DNA of 64,000 nucleotides from JAZKHE01 sp040385525 (lineage in GTDB: Bacteria > Bacteroidota > Bacteroidia > UBA4408). Location of the stretch: NCBI GenBank assembly GCA_040385525.1, contig JAZKHE010000009.1, positions 186,001 through 250,000 on the forward strand, read 5' to 3'. This document shows positions 16,821 through 26,026 of this stretch, in pieces. The notes under the pieces were generated by a model, which searched no databases, was not told the origin of the DNA, and saw only the letters and a program-made list of their open reading frames with translations. The translations under genes were made by a program, and so were the position numbers. Each line of letters begins with the position of its first letter. Position 1 is the first letter of the stretch.

Positions 16821-19800
16821 TTATCTTACTAATTCGGTAGTTTTTGTTTGAGTTTGAATAATGTAACCTTCAACATTTGGGTAACCCATATCTTTTAAAA
16901 GTAAAGTGTATTCTAATACTTGTTTTCGGTGTTGGTCTTTAATAGTACCCGTTTTAAAATCAATTACAATTGTTTTTTCTTTACTAACTATTATTTTATC
17001 AGGTCGGTTTGTTTTACCAGTTTCGGTTATAATTTCTTTTTCAGTAAAAATAACATCGTTTTTATTGAAAAAAGGAGCAATATTTTTATGGGTTATAAAT
17101 TCAGTTAAATAAGCGCTAATTTTTTCAATTTCTGTGTTTGTAATAATGCCTTTTTGATTTAATTCGTTCACGCTTTTTTCAACATCATCAATACTTTTAA
17201 TTAACTCTAAAGCATTATGAATTTTATTTCCAAAGTCAATTCCAGATGTTTGTTCATCATCGTTTTTTTTGTTAAACGATTTGCTAATTTTAATTTTGCT
17301 ACGCCAATTTGTCCCACTTAATTCTGTAAGAGAAATTTGGTTATTTATTTCTGAATGAGTGTTTGTTTTATGATTAGTTTCTTCTCCAATTGTAAAAGTT
17401 GTTTCTTCGTCGTTATATAAATTGGCTTGCGTTAAATAATTTACAAAAAAACTAGAAACATTTTTTGAACTTTTTGTTTTGCTCGATATAATGTAAAGCC
17501 TTTCTTCTGGGCGCGTACAAGCTACATACAATAAGTTTAAATGATCGAGTAAGGATTTATTACTTTCTTCTTCGTAAAGAGCTGAATAAGGTGTTTTTTC
17601 AATTTGTTTTGAAAGTGGTAAAATAATACTTTTTAATTCGGGCATTGTTTCATCATTGAATTCAGCCCACTCAAAATCTTTTCTATTATCTAAATTCCAA
17701 TTGGCATATGGGAAAATAATTACTGGATATTGCAAACCTTTCGATTTGTGAATAGTCATAATGTTTACAGCTTGCAATCCATCGGGCAATATAACGCTCA
17801 GCTTATTTCCGTTCTCGTTCCACCAATCAATAAAATTATAAATGCTGTTGTTGTTTTTATTAGAATAAGAATAAACAGCGTCTAAAAAAAACTGTATATA
17901 GGGGTTAGCACTTTTACCTAGATTAAATTCAGAGACAATGTTTTCGCAGGTTTCGTAAACAGGTAACTCATTCCATTTTAACAATAAAAATTTACCAATG
18001 CTTTCTTCAAAAAAATGAAGTAAAGAAATATCGTTTTTATATTTAGTTAAATAATTGTGATAATTGCTTAATAAATTATTGTTTTGCAAAATGTATTTTA
18101 TGGCTTCTGCTTTTGCAACAATATCATTTGGTTTGCAAAGAAGTTGAAGCAAAGCAACAATAAAATTTACGTGTTCGGAGGTTTTTAATAAAAGCGATTC
18201 TTTAGAAATAACTGGAATATTTTTTTGTAAAAGAAACTGAGCAATTAAATTTCCGTGTTTATTTTGTGGTGCAATAATGCAAATATCTTTGTATTGAAAA
18301 TTACAATTCGTAATTAAGTGATTAATTGTTTCTTCAATTTTATTGCAAACATTTTCATCGAAACTAATTGCACTATTTTTATCATTTTCTAAAAACGAAA
18401 TAGAAACCAAACCGCCAGTATTTAGACTATTATACTTTTGTTTGCTGTTAGTATATATTTTTTTAAAGTGGTCGGTTAAGTTGTTTGCTGCTAACTCAAA
18501 AAACTGATTATTAAACTCTACAATTTCTGCTTTGCTTCGGTAATTGGAATCAAGCAACTCTTCTTTATAATTTCTTTGTAATGTGTTTTGACGTTGTTTT
18601 GATAATAAATTTACAGGCTGTTTTACCAAATTTGGTAATTCAGAAAACTGCTCTACTTCGCCGCCACGCCACCTGTAAATAGCTTGTTTACCATCGCCAA
18701 CAATTAAATTAAAATTTTCTTCTGCTAATGAATTGTCAATTAATGGTAAAAGATTTTGCCACTGAATAACTGATGTATCTTGAAACTCATCAATTAAAAA
18801 GTTTTTATATTTTACTCCAATTCTTTCATAAATAAATGGAGCTGGCTCAATAGTTACAATTGCTGCAATACGTTTATTAAATTCAGAAATATGCAAAACG
18901 CCATATTGTGATTTTATTTCTTCTAAAATTTTCTCTAGCTCGTTAAGTAAGGCTAACGAATAAATGTTTTTTAGTAAAATTCGGTAAACGTTTATTTTTG
19001 AATCGTTTTCAGCTATTAAGTTTACTGCTTCAATAAACAATATGCTTAACTCATCTTTTATACTTTCTATAATCTGCTTATCATCAGCATTGGCTTTTGC
19101 AGAACTCCATTTATCTTCTTTAACTATTTTAAGAACAGTTGATGTTGGTTCAAATTTGTCATAACGACATTGCGCTAAATAACTGAAATATTTTTTTATT
19201 CCTCTTTCACCTTGCGCGAGTTTGTCTGTTGTTATACCCGTTTTGTCAATACTATCGATTGCTTGAACTCCGATTTTTTTTAATTGATTATCGTATTGAT
19301 TTATGTTGGTGTTTAGCTTTTCTTTTAGTTGATTAAAATCTTCTAATGATAGTTTTTTTAATTTTTCTAAAAATGGAGCTGCGTCATCGTTTAACAAGTT
19401 TTTTGAAAACTCTAGTAATTCATTTTCTATGTGCCAACTTTTTTCTTCGTTAGCTTTTGATTCAGTAAAATTAATAAGTGCTTTTGTAAGTTGTTGATCG
19501 GTTCCAACTTTACTGATAAGAATATCAACAGCTTGTTTCAGTAATTTATTAGCGTCTAATTCTACATTAAAGTTGAGTGGAATTTTTAAATCGAAAGCAA
19601 AAGTTCTAATTATTCGATGAACAAATTTATCTATTGTACTAATTGCTATATCAGAATAATTATGCAACATGGAGTGCAAAATTATTTCTGATTTACTTTC
19701 TATTTCTGTTTCGCTAATACTTAATTCCTTCGATAAAATTTGAGCAATTACTTTACCTTTTTCAGAACAAGTTTTAAGATTAGATAAATCTTTTAACGCA

Positions 19801-19970
19801 GAAATAATGCGCTCTTTCATTTCGGCAGCAGCCTTGTTGGTGAAAGTAATAGCTAATACTTGTCTGTAGCGCAAAGGATCGTCTACACTTAAAATAATTT
19901 TAAGATAATCTTTTACTAGAGCGAATGTTTTTCCAGCTCCAGCTGATGATTTGTAGACAATAAAACTCAT
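16821..19970 (-). CDS. AddA/RecB-like UvrD-family helicase-nuclease
   Basis: 1049 residues. Superfamily 1A helicase motifs occur in order: Walker A SAGAGKT (9-15), Ia LAITFTNKAAAEMKERI, II LIDEFQDTS, III VGDGKQAIYRWRGG, IV LLDSNYRSKAEIVEFN, V VNIMTIHKSKGLQYPVI, VI LLYVACTRPEERLYI. A PD-(D/E)xK nuclease core follows at the C-terminus, with IVIDFKTGT and then QVLEYTLLL. This is the architecture of the nuclease-helicase subunit of AddAB, which resects double-strand ends for recombination. No AddB-like partner is visible nearby, so a partner must be elsewhere or the protein acts differently. The start at 19970 gives the motif-proximal N-terminus MSFIVYKSSAGAGKT typical of the family. Confidence 0.9.
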   Translation of the reverse strand: MSFIVYKSSAGAGKTFALVKDYLKIILSVDDPLRYRQVLAITFTNKAAAEMKERIISALKDLSNLKTCSEKGKVIAQILSKELSISETEIESKSEIILHSMLHNYSDIAISTIDKFVHRIIRTFAFDLKIPLNFNVELDANKLLKQAVDILISKVGTDQQLTKALINFTESKANEEKSWHIENELLEFSKNLLNDDAAPFLEKLKKLSLEDFNQLKEKLNTNINQYDNQLKKIGVQAIDSIDKTGITTDKLAQGERGIKKYFSYLAQCRYDKFEPTSTVLKIVKEDKWSSAKANADDKQIIESIKDELSILFIEAVNLIAENDSKINVYRILLKNIYSLALLNELEKILEEIKSQYGVLHISEFNKRIAAIVTIEPAPFIYERIGVKYKNFLIDEFQDTSVIQWQNLLPLIDNSLAEENFNLIVGDGKQAIYRWRGGEVEQFSELPNLVKQPVNLLSKQRQNTLQRNYKEELLDSNYRSKAEIVEFNNQFFELAANNLTDHFKKIYTNSKQKYNSLNTGGLVSISFLENDKNSAISFDENVCNKIEETINHLITNCNFQYKDICIIAPQNKHGNLIAQFLLQKNIPVISKESLLLKTSEHVNFIVALLQLLCKPNDIVAKAEAIKYILQNNNLLSNYHNYLTKYKNDISLLHFFEESIGKFLLLKWNELPVYETCENIVSEFNLGKSANPYIQFFLDAVYSYSNKNNNSIYNFIDWWNENGNKLSVILPDGLQAVNIMTIHKSKGLQYPVIIFPYANWNLDNRKDFEWAEFNDETMPELKSIILPLSKQIEKTPYSALYEEESNKSLLDHLNLLYVACTRPEERLYIISSKTKSSKNVSSFFVNYLTQANLYNDEETTFTIGEETNHKTNTHSEINNQISLTELSGTNWRSKIKISKSFNKKNDDEQTSGIDFGNKIHNALELIKSIDDVEKSVNELNQKGIITNTEIEKISAYLTEFITHKNIAPFFNKNDVIFTEKEIITETGKTNRPDKIIVSKEKTIVIDFKTGTIKDQHRKQVLEYTLLLKDMGYPNVEGYIIQTQTKTTELVR

Positions 19971-20010
19971 TACAATTTACTTGTTGAATAAAGTAAATGT
20001 AACTATATTT

Positions 20011-21483
20011 TTACAAGTTTTCAAGCGGTGTGCAAATGCCGTTTTCGCAAGTATAACACTTCAACTTATCTTTAAACATACTCGATTTGTAAATTGATTT
20101 GCCTAACAACATACGAGCACATTCTTGTATACCTTCGGTAATTGAAGGATGCGGATGTAGCATGTGGCCTAATTCTTCAATGCCTTTGTTCATGTATATC
20201 AGCAATGCAACTGCTTCAATTGCGCTCGACGCATGTTCACCAACGGCACGCATACCAAGAATTCGCATGTGTTTATCGTTGGTAACAATCATTTTAAAAA
20301 AACCTGTTGTTTTACGCATTGCAATTGGACGAGCCAAACACGAGTAATCTATTTTTGCAACTTTAACCGATAAACCTTTGTTACTACACTCTTGTTCGTT
20401 CATACCAACAGCCGCAACCTCAGGATTTAAAAACATTATAGTGGAAATATTTTTGTAGGTTAAAGGTTTAACTGCTGGACCATACATTCTTACAACTGCG
20501 TGACGCGCCTCTCTTTCTCCAACATTCACTAAAGCCATTTCACTAGTTAAATCGCCTGCAACCCAAATGTGTGGAACGTTAGTTTGAGTATCTGAGTCTG
20601 TAATAGAACCTCTTTCATTCAATTTAATACCAACACTTTCTAATCCTATATTTTCAACATTAGGAACTCTTCCAACAGAAATTAGAGCTTTTTCAACACG
20701 AATAATTTCATTTTTTCCGTCGGTATAAGATAGCTCATATTCAACTTCACCATCTTTAATTTCCATTCTAACTAAACTTGCGTTTTTATGGATTATAACA
20801 CCATTTTTTTCGAAGTTTGAAGTTACCATGTCTGACACATCATTATCTTCAAACGGCAGAATACGAGGAGCTTTATCAATTAAATAGACTTTCGTTTTTC
20901 CTAAATTTGAAAAAATTGTAGCAAACTCGCAACCAATAACACCAGCTCCCAAAATAACCATGCTTTTTGGAAAATCTTTTAAATTAGTTAAACCATCACT
21001 TGTCATGATTGTTTTTTCGTCAATCTCTATATTGCTGAGTTTGCGTGGGCGGCTACCTGTAGAGATTAAAATATTTTCTGCAAAAACTATTTTTTCTTTT
21101 CCTTCTTTTATAATTTTCACTTCGTGTTCCGAAACAATTTCACCAAATCCTTTTTCATAAAAAAGTAGTTGTTTTTTAGCTTCGTTTTTAAGTAATTTAA
21201 TATGGCAGTTCATTTGAAATTTTCTTTCGAAAACGGCTGCATTTGTTGTTTTTATTAAATCGTTAAACTTAACGTCGTAGTTAGGTATTTCTGAACGAAT
21301 AGCTGAAATTTTTTGTGAATATTCCCACATTGTTTTCGACCACAAAGCACCATTGTATATGCCTGCGCCACCAATTTTATTTTTTTCGATTAACAGCACT
21401 TTTTTGCCAAAATCTATTGCTCTCATTGCCCCTGCATAACCTGCTGGGCCTCCACCAATAACTACTAAGTCGTATTTTTCCAT
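20011..21483 (-). CDS. Lipoamide dehydrogenase-fold FAD/NAD(P) oxidoreductase lacking redox cysteines
   Basis: Start set to the ATG at 21483 (MEKYDLVVIGGGPAGYAG); an earlier in-frame start would add 16 residues in front of the FAD motif. 490 residues. FAD motif GGGPAG is at 10-15, NAD(P) motif GAGVIGCEFA in the middle, a second FAD segment WVAGDLT, and the dimerisation domain ends with the His-Glu pair HPHPSITEGIQE. At the place of the active-site disulphide (GGTCxxxGCxPSK in lipoamide dehydrogenase) the sequence is GGAGIYNGALWSK, so both cysteines are missing (G41, A46). Three cysteines appear instead at the extreme C-terminus (CYTCENGIC). It cannot be a classical disulphide reductase. A transhydrogenase or quinone-reductase-like activity is possible. 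Confidence 0.85.
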   Translation of the reverse strand: MEKYDLVVIGGGPAGYAGAMRAIDFGKKVLLIEKNKIGGAGIYNGALWSKTMWEYSQKISAIRSEIPNYDVKFNDLIKTTNAAVFERKFQMNCHIKLLKNEAKKQLLFYEKGFGEIVSEHEVKIIKEGKEKIVFAENILISTGSRPRKLSNIEIDEKTIMTSDGLTNLKDFPKSMVILGAGVIGCEFATIFSNLGKTKVYLIDKAPRILPFEDNDVSDMVTSNFEKNGVIIHKNASLVRMEIKDGEVEYELSYTDGKNEIIRVEKALISVGRVPNVENIGLESVGIKLNERGSITDSDTQTNVPHIWVAGDLTSEMALVNVGEREARHAVVRMYGPAVKPLTYKNISTIMFLNPEVAAVGMNEQECSNKGLSVKVAKIDYSCLARPIAMRKTTGFFKMIVTNDKHMRILGMRAVGEHASSAIEAVALLIYMNKGIEELGHMLHPHPSITEGIQECARMLLGKSIYKSSMFKDKLKCYTCENGICTPLENL

Positions 21484-21589
21484 ACTTTTTGTAAAATAAA
21501 ACGTAAAAATACTATTTTTTGTCAAAATCACGATAGATATTGTAAATACTCGTTATTTTTGCTTTTAAATACTAATTTGTAACAGTAGT

Positions 21590-22063
21590 TTGATACAGGA
21601 TTTTAAAATAGAATCTGAAAAAGAATTTAAAATTAATCAAGAAAAGGTTAAGCAATTAAAGCGTAGTAAAAACAAAAATTTAGACGATGTTTTTCACGAA
21701 TTGCATGAAGAAGTTTTTGAAGAAATTGATTGTTTAAAATGTGCTAATTGTTGCAAAACTACAAGCCCAATTTTTTACCAAAAAGATATTGAAAGAGCCG
21801 CTAAAGCATTGCGAATGAAACCTTTTTCGTTTATAGATAAGTATTTAAAAATTGATGAAGATAAGGACTACGTTTTTAGGCAAGCACCTTGTCCATTTTT
21901 AGATCATGAAAATTATTGCACTATATACACAGATAGACCAACAGCTTGTAGAGAATATCCGCATACAAACAGAAAAAAAATGATTCAGATACTTGATTTA
22001 AGTTTAAAAAACACATTGGTTTGTCCAGCTGTTTTAAGCATTTTTAAAAGAATTAAAATTTAA
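21590..22063 (+). CDS. YkgJ-family cysteine cluster protein
   Basis: 157 residues starting at a TTG codon at 21590; no ATG is available in frame before the conserved region. TATTTTTG at 21554-21561 is a good -7 element about 30 bp upstream. The first cysteine group is CLKCANCC (about 46-53), the second is CPFLDHENYCTIYTDRP, then CREYP, and a final C near the end. These form the metal-binding CxxCxxCC...C...C pattern of the YkgJ/UPF0153 family, thought to bind zinc or an iron-sulphur cluster. The biochemical role is not established. It is followed after 79 bp by the prolyl oligopeptidase gene. Confidence 0.85.
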   Translation: MIQDFKIESEKEFKINQEKVKQLKRSKNKNLDDVFHELHEEVFEEIDCLKCANCCKTTSPIFYQKDIERAAKALRMKPFSFIDKYLKIDEDKDYVFRQAPCPFLDHENYCTIYTDRPTACREYPHTNRKKMIQILDLSLKNTLVCPAVLSIFKRIKI

Positions 22064-22142
22064 AATCTATTTATACTGAACGTTGTTTTATTTGGAGTTT
22101 CAGTAATTGTTTTTTATATTTATTTGATTTTAAAAGAAAAAC

Positions 22143-24257
22143 ATGAAAAATCAACAATCTATCTTGTTCATTTTCTTACTAATTAGTTTTAAAATGATAA
22201 CAGCACAACACATTTCTTATCCTGTAACAAAAAAAGTAGACCAGTCGGATATTTATTTCGGAAAAAAGGTGGAAGACCCTTACAGATGGCTCGAAGACGA
22301 TAAATCACCTGAAACGGCAGAGTGGGTTAAAAAACAAAATTCGGTAACAGAATCATACTTATCTCAAATACCTTACAGAGAAAAAATTAAAACTAGACTA
22401 ACAGAATTGTGGGATTTTCCAAAATATTCGCCGCCATTTAGCAAAGGCAAAAATTGGTTCTTTTTTGAGAATACGGGTAAGCAAAATCAAAATGTTTTGT
22501 ATGTTTCTGCTGCAGCTGACGGAAAAGATAAAAAGGTTGTTTTTGATCCAAATGAGTACGATAAAGAAGGTACAACATCAGTAAATAGTTTGGGGATTTC
22601 TAAAGATGGAAATACTGCCGCAATTGGTTTATCTAAAGCAGGTTCAGATTGGATAGAAATTATTTTAATTGATGTTAAAACACAAAAAAAACTTGTTGAT
22701 GTAATAAAATGGGTTAAATTTTCGAACATAGCTTGGTACAAAAATGGTTTTTATTACAGCAGATATGATGAACCTGTTGCTGGAAAGGAATTTTCTAATA
22801 AAAACGAATTTCATAAAATATATTATCACAAAATTGGAGAGCCTCAAGCAAAAGATAAATTAATTTACGAAAATAAACTTTTTGCACAGCGTAATTATTC
22901 GGCTATGGTTAGCGACGATGAAAAGTTTTTAGTTGTTTTAAGTAGTATTACTTCAAGTAAATCAACTTTCTTTTTTAAAGATTTAAGTGTTGTTAACGCT
23001 CCGTGGATTGAGCCAATAACTGATAAAGAACAAGCAGACTACGATTTTGTAGGTGTGCATAATAATCGTTTGTTTTTTACTACAAACTTACAAGCTCCAA
23101 ATCGAAAAATTGTAGAAGTTGACCCTAAAATTCCTGCTTTAGTATCGTGGCGAACAATTGTTCCAGAATCAGTAAACACAATAGAAGGCGCGCATATTAT
23201 CAATAATAAATTAGTTGTTCAAAGTATGGAGAATGTTGCCTCTGGTCTTAAAATTTACACGTTTGAAGGTGCTGTAGAATATCAAATTCCTGTAGAGCAT
23301 TTTTGTTCTATTGACGCTTTAACTGGTGGAGAAACTGATACAGTATTTTATTATTCTTCGGTTTCATTTACCAAACCTGCTTCTGTATATAAGTATAGTT
23401 TTGCTACAAAAACTTCGAGTGTTTTTAAAGCTCCCGAAATTTCATTCAATAGTAATGATTACGAAACAAAACAAGTTTTTTATAGAAGTATTGATGGCAC
23501 AAAAGTATCAATGTTTATTACCCACAAAAAAGGTTTAAAATTAGATGGAAATAATCCAACTTTTTTGTTTGGCTATGGAGGATTTAATATAAATTATAAA
23601 CCTGAATTTAGAATTGATAGAGCTGTTTTTTTGGAAAATGGTGGAGTTTATGCTGTAGCTAATCTTCGTGGAGGAGGCGAGTATGGTGAGAAATGGCACG
23701 AAGCAGGAACTAAATTAAATAAACAAAATGTGTTTGATGATTTTATTGCTGCGGCAGAATATTTAACCGCAAATAACTATACTAACTCCGCTAAATTGGC
23801 TATTCATGGTCGTTCTAACGGAGGTTTGTTAGTTGGTGCAGTTATGACGCAAAGACCTGATTTAGCAAAAGTGGCTATACCTACAGTTGGTGTTTTAGAT
23901 ATGTTGCGTTATCATAAATTTACAATAGGTTGGGCTTGGGCTGGCGATTATGGCACTAGCGATGATGAGAAAAACTTTAAAAATTTATTAGCTTATTCGC
24001 CTTTGCATAATGTAAAAAAAGTAAAATATCCTGCAACACTTGTTACCACTGCCGACCACGATGATAGAGTTGTGCCAGCGCATTCGTTTAAATTTATTAG
24101 CACTTTGCAAGAAAAAAATATTGGCGATAATCCAATGTTAATTCGCATTGATTCTAATGCAGGACATGGAAGCGGAAAGCCAGTTAATAAGCAAATTGAA
24201 GAGTTTGCAGATATGTGGAGTTTTGTTTTTTATAATTTAGGAATCACAATTAATTAA
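22143..24257 (+). CDS. Prolyl oligopeptidase (S9A family)
   Basis: 704 residues with an N-terminal signal peptide (to about residue 22, MITAQH), so exported. The N-terminal part contains the conserved VEDPYRWLEDDKSPET followed by a seven-bladed propeller. The C-terminal alpha/beta hydrolase domain has FLFGYGGFNI, RGGGEYGEKWHEAG, the nucleophile S558 in GRSNGGLLVGA, the acid in TADHDDRVVPAHS, and H675 in NAGHGSGKP. All family signatures are intact. It cleaves short peptides after proline. The next gene begins 1 bp after its stop, so the two form a transcription unit. Confidence 0.95.
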   Translation: MKNQQSILFIFLLISFKMITAQHISYPVTKKVDQSDIYFGKKVEDPYRWLEDDKSPETAEWVKKQNSVTESYLSQIPYREKIKTRLTELWDFPKYSPPFSKGKNWFFFENTGKQNQNVLYVSAAADGKDKKVVFDPNEYDKEGTTSVNSLGISKDGNTAAIGLSKAGSDWIEIILIDVKTQKKLVDVIKWVKFSNIAWYKNGFYYSRYDEPVAGKEFSNKNEFHKIYYHKIGEPQAKDKLIYENKLFAQRNYSAMVSDDEKFLVVLSSITSSKSTFFFKDLSVVNAPWIEPITDKEQADYDFVGVHNNRLFFTTNLQAPNRKIVEVDPKIPALVSWRTIVPESVNTIEGAHIINNKLVVQSMENVASGLKIYTFEGAVEYQIPVEHFCSIDALTGGETDTVFYYSSVSFTKPASVYKYSFATKTSSVFKAPEISFNSNDYETKQVFYRSIDGTKVSMFITHKKGLKLDGNNPTFLFGYGGFNINYKPEFRIDRAVFLENGGVYAVANLRGGGEYGEKWHEAGTKLNKQNVFDDFIAAAEYLTANNYTNSAKLAIHGRSNGGLLVGAVMTQRPDLAKVAIPTVGVLDMLRYHKFTIGWAWAGDYGTSDDEKNFKNLLAYSPLHNVKKVKYPATLVTTADHDDRVVPAHSFKFISTLQEKNIGDNPMLIRIDSNAGHGSGKPVNKQIEEFADMWSFVFYNLGITIN

Positions 24258-24258
24258 C

Positions 24259-24855
24259 GTGAAACTATTTTTCACGATTTTATTTGTTTCAATTTTTATA
24301 AGTATAAAAGCGCAGCCAAAGCCGAGTTCTTCAGAAATTAAATGGGCTTTTTTTCATCCCATCGCTGCCGTAAAAGCAAAAAAAATAACTGCGCAATGTT
24401 TAAAAATTGTTGATAGTTGTGCCAAATATAATTGCGTAGATAAATTTGCCTACGGCGGACAATTAGATGCATTTAGACACGGATTGTGGATGGCGATGTT
24501 GGCTCAAAAAATGTCAACTAAAAAAGCAATTGGTTTAGGAAAGGCGCACGAAAAAAACAACAAAAAACAATTTAATAAAGGAATTTATCCTGACAATTCA
24601 ATTCCTGATTCTGCTAGTATTACCATGGATTTACTAAATAATGTAATTGCAGTAAAAATTGGAAGACAAAACAAAAAGTTGACTACTAATCAGCTAACAG
24701 TATTATTAATTGAAGAAATTAAACAAGGAAATTTTTATTGTATTAAAAGGAATATTAAAGGCAATTTTGTAGATGTTTTAGGAAACGAAATTTCAATTTC
24801 TGAGCAAAAATTAAATTGGAATAATAAAAAATACTTAGTTAAATCTAATCAATAA
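24259..24855 (+). CDS. Secreted protein, DUF6973-like
   Basis: 198 residues from a GTG codon one base after the oligopeptidase stop. The signal peptide is MKLFFTILFVSIFISIKAQP. The mature part contains GQLDAFRHGLWMAMLAQ, then GLGKAHEKNN and SITMDLLNNVIAVKIG. The pattern of an FRH segment, an AHE segment and an N-N pair resembles the DUF6973 domain found in exported and polymorphic-toxin-associated proteins. No function is established. Co-transcription with the S9A peptidase is likely from the spacing. The GTG start is supported only by position and the signal peptide. Confidence 0.7.
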   Translation: MKLFFTILFVSIFISIKAQPKPSSSEIKWAFFHPIAAVKAKKITAQCLKIVDSCAKYNCVDKFAYGGQLDAFRHGLWMAMLAQKMSTKKAIGLGKAHEKNNKKQFNKGIYPDNSIPDSASITMDLLNNVIAVKIGRQNKKLTTNQLTVLLIEEIKQGNFYCIKRNIKGNFVDVLGNEISISEQKLNWNNKKYLVKSNQ

Positions 24856-24866
24856 AAGAGGATTGT

Positions 24867-24874
24867 TACTTTTG
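24867..24874 (+). promoter_or_regulatory. -7 promoter element for trmH-like and arfB genes
   Basis: TACTTTTG is a full TAnnTTTG match; the start point would be near 24879. This favours the ATG at 24893 over a GTG at 24884 as the translation start. No clear -33 TTG at the right distance. Confidence 0.55.
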
Positions 24875-24892
24875 TAGTAAATAGTGGTTTTA

Positions 24893-25573
24893 ATGATTGA
24901 CGTAGCACTTTTAGAGTTTTTAAAAACATTTGTACTAGATAGAAAACTAGACTTGTTCAACGAAAAACTCAACAACAGAACTAGACATATTACAATAGCT
25001 TTAGAAAATTTGTTTCAAGAGCAAAATGCTAGTGCAATTATTAGAACTGCCGAGTGTTTTGGCTTGCAAGACATTCATGTTATCGAAAATGATAATAATT
25101 TTAAAATCAATACAGATATTGTAAATGGTGGCGATAGATGGGTTAATTTGCATAAATATCATCCAGATGCAGAACAATCTGCCACATTAAAATGTATAAA
25201 TTCTTTAAAACAAAAAGGCTATAAAATTATAGCAACAACGCCGCATACCAACGATTGTAATTTGAATGATTTTAATGTTGCCGATAAATTTGCTTTGTTT
25301 TTTGGAGAAGAAAAACCAGGTGTTTCATCAGAAATTATTGATAACGCAGATGGCTTTTTAAAAATTCCTATTTATGGATTTACTGAAAGTTTTAACGTGT
25401 CGGTTGCAGCTGCAATTATTATTCATCATTTGCAAAATAAAATTGTAAACTCACCAGCTATTAATTGGCAATTAAGCGATGATGAAAAACAAGAAATTAT
25501 GTACAATTGGGTTGTGAAAACAGTTCCAAAATCAAAAAAAGTAATTGATTACTATTACCAATCTAAAAAATAA
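24893..25573 (+). CDS. TrmH/SpoU-family RNA 2'-O-ribose methyltransferase
   Basis: 226 residues from the ATG at 24893. SPOUT fold: motif 1 is NASAIIRTAECFGLQDIHVIE, motif 2 is ALFFGEEKPGVS, and motif 3 is LKIPIYGFTESFNVSVAAAI, the SAM-binding trefoil knot with the conserved Asn, Glu and Ser/Asn residues. The N-terminal region (RTRHITIALENLFQEQN) matches the tRNA Gm18 methyltransferase TrmH more than the rRNA enzyme RlmB, which has a separate N-terminal domain. tRNA G18 is the likely target but not proven. The arfB gene follows without a gap. Confidence 0.88.
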   Translation: MIDVALLEFLKTFVLDRKLDLFNEKLNNRTRHITIALENLFQEQNASAIIRTAECFGLQDIHVIENDNNFKINTDIVNGGDRWVNLHKYHPDAEQSATLKCINSLKQKGYKIIATTPHTNDCNLNDFNVADKFALFFGEEKPGVSSEIIDNADGFLKIPIYGFTESFNVSVAAAIIIHHLQNKIVNSPAINWQLSDDEKQEIMYNWVVKTVPKSKKVIDYYYQSKK

Positions 25574-25978
25574 ATGATAAATTTTGACTTGCTAAAAAAA
25601 GAACTGCATTTTACAGTTGCCCGAAGTAGCGGTAGTGGCGGTCAAAATGTAAATAAGGTAAACACTAAAGTGGAATTGTTTTTTGACGTAGCAAATTCCA
25701 AAGAATTAAGTCATGATGAAAAAGCAAAGGTTTTAGAAAAAGCGGCAAACAAAATTTCTAACGAACAAATTCTTCATTTATCGCATCAAACAGAAAGAAG
25801 TCAGATAGGAAACAAAGAAAAAGTTATTGAAAAATTTGTTCGTTTAATACAATCTTGTGTTAAAGTTGCAAAGAAAAGAAAAGCAACAAAACCTACCAAA
25901 TCATCTAAAATGGAGCGTGTTGATACTAAAAAGCGTCGCTCAACTATTAAAACACTCCGACAAAGAGTTAATGAATAA
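25574..25978 (+). CDS. arfB: Ribosome-rescue peptidyl-tRNA hydrolase ArfB
   Basis: 134 residues. The release-factor GGQ motif lies in RSSGSGGQNVNKVNTKVEL (GGQ at 22-24), which positions the catalytic glutamine in the peptidyl transferase centre. The basic tail (KVAKKRKATKPTKSSK, then KKRRSTIKTLR) enters the empty mRNA channel of stalled ribosomes. Length and layout match ArfB/YaeJ rather than RF1/RF2, since the stop-codon recognition domain is absent. The ATG directly follows the stop of the trmH-like gene, suggesting translational coupling. Confidence 0.93.
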   Translation: MINFDLLKKELHFTVARSSGSGGQNVNKVNTKVELFFDVANSKELSHDEKAKVLEKAANKISNEQILHLSHQTERSQIGNKEKVIEKFVRLIQSCVKVAKKRKATKPTKSSKMERVDTKKRRSTIKTLRQRVNE

Positions 25979-26002
25979 TTATGAAGTAACTAATCTTGTT
26001 GT

Positions 26003-26010
26003 TATTTTTG
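26003..26010 (+). promoter_or_regulatory. -7 promoter element of lhgO
   Basis: TATTTTTG matches TAnnTTTG and is 16 bp before the lhgO ATG at 26027. No good -33 TTG at 17-23 bp upstream. Confidence 0.5.
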
Positions 26011-26026
26011 ACAAAATATTTTAAAA

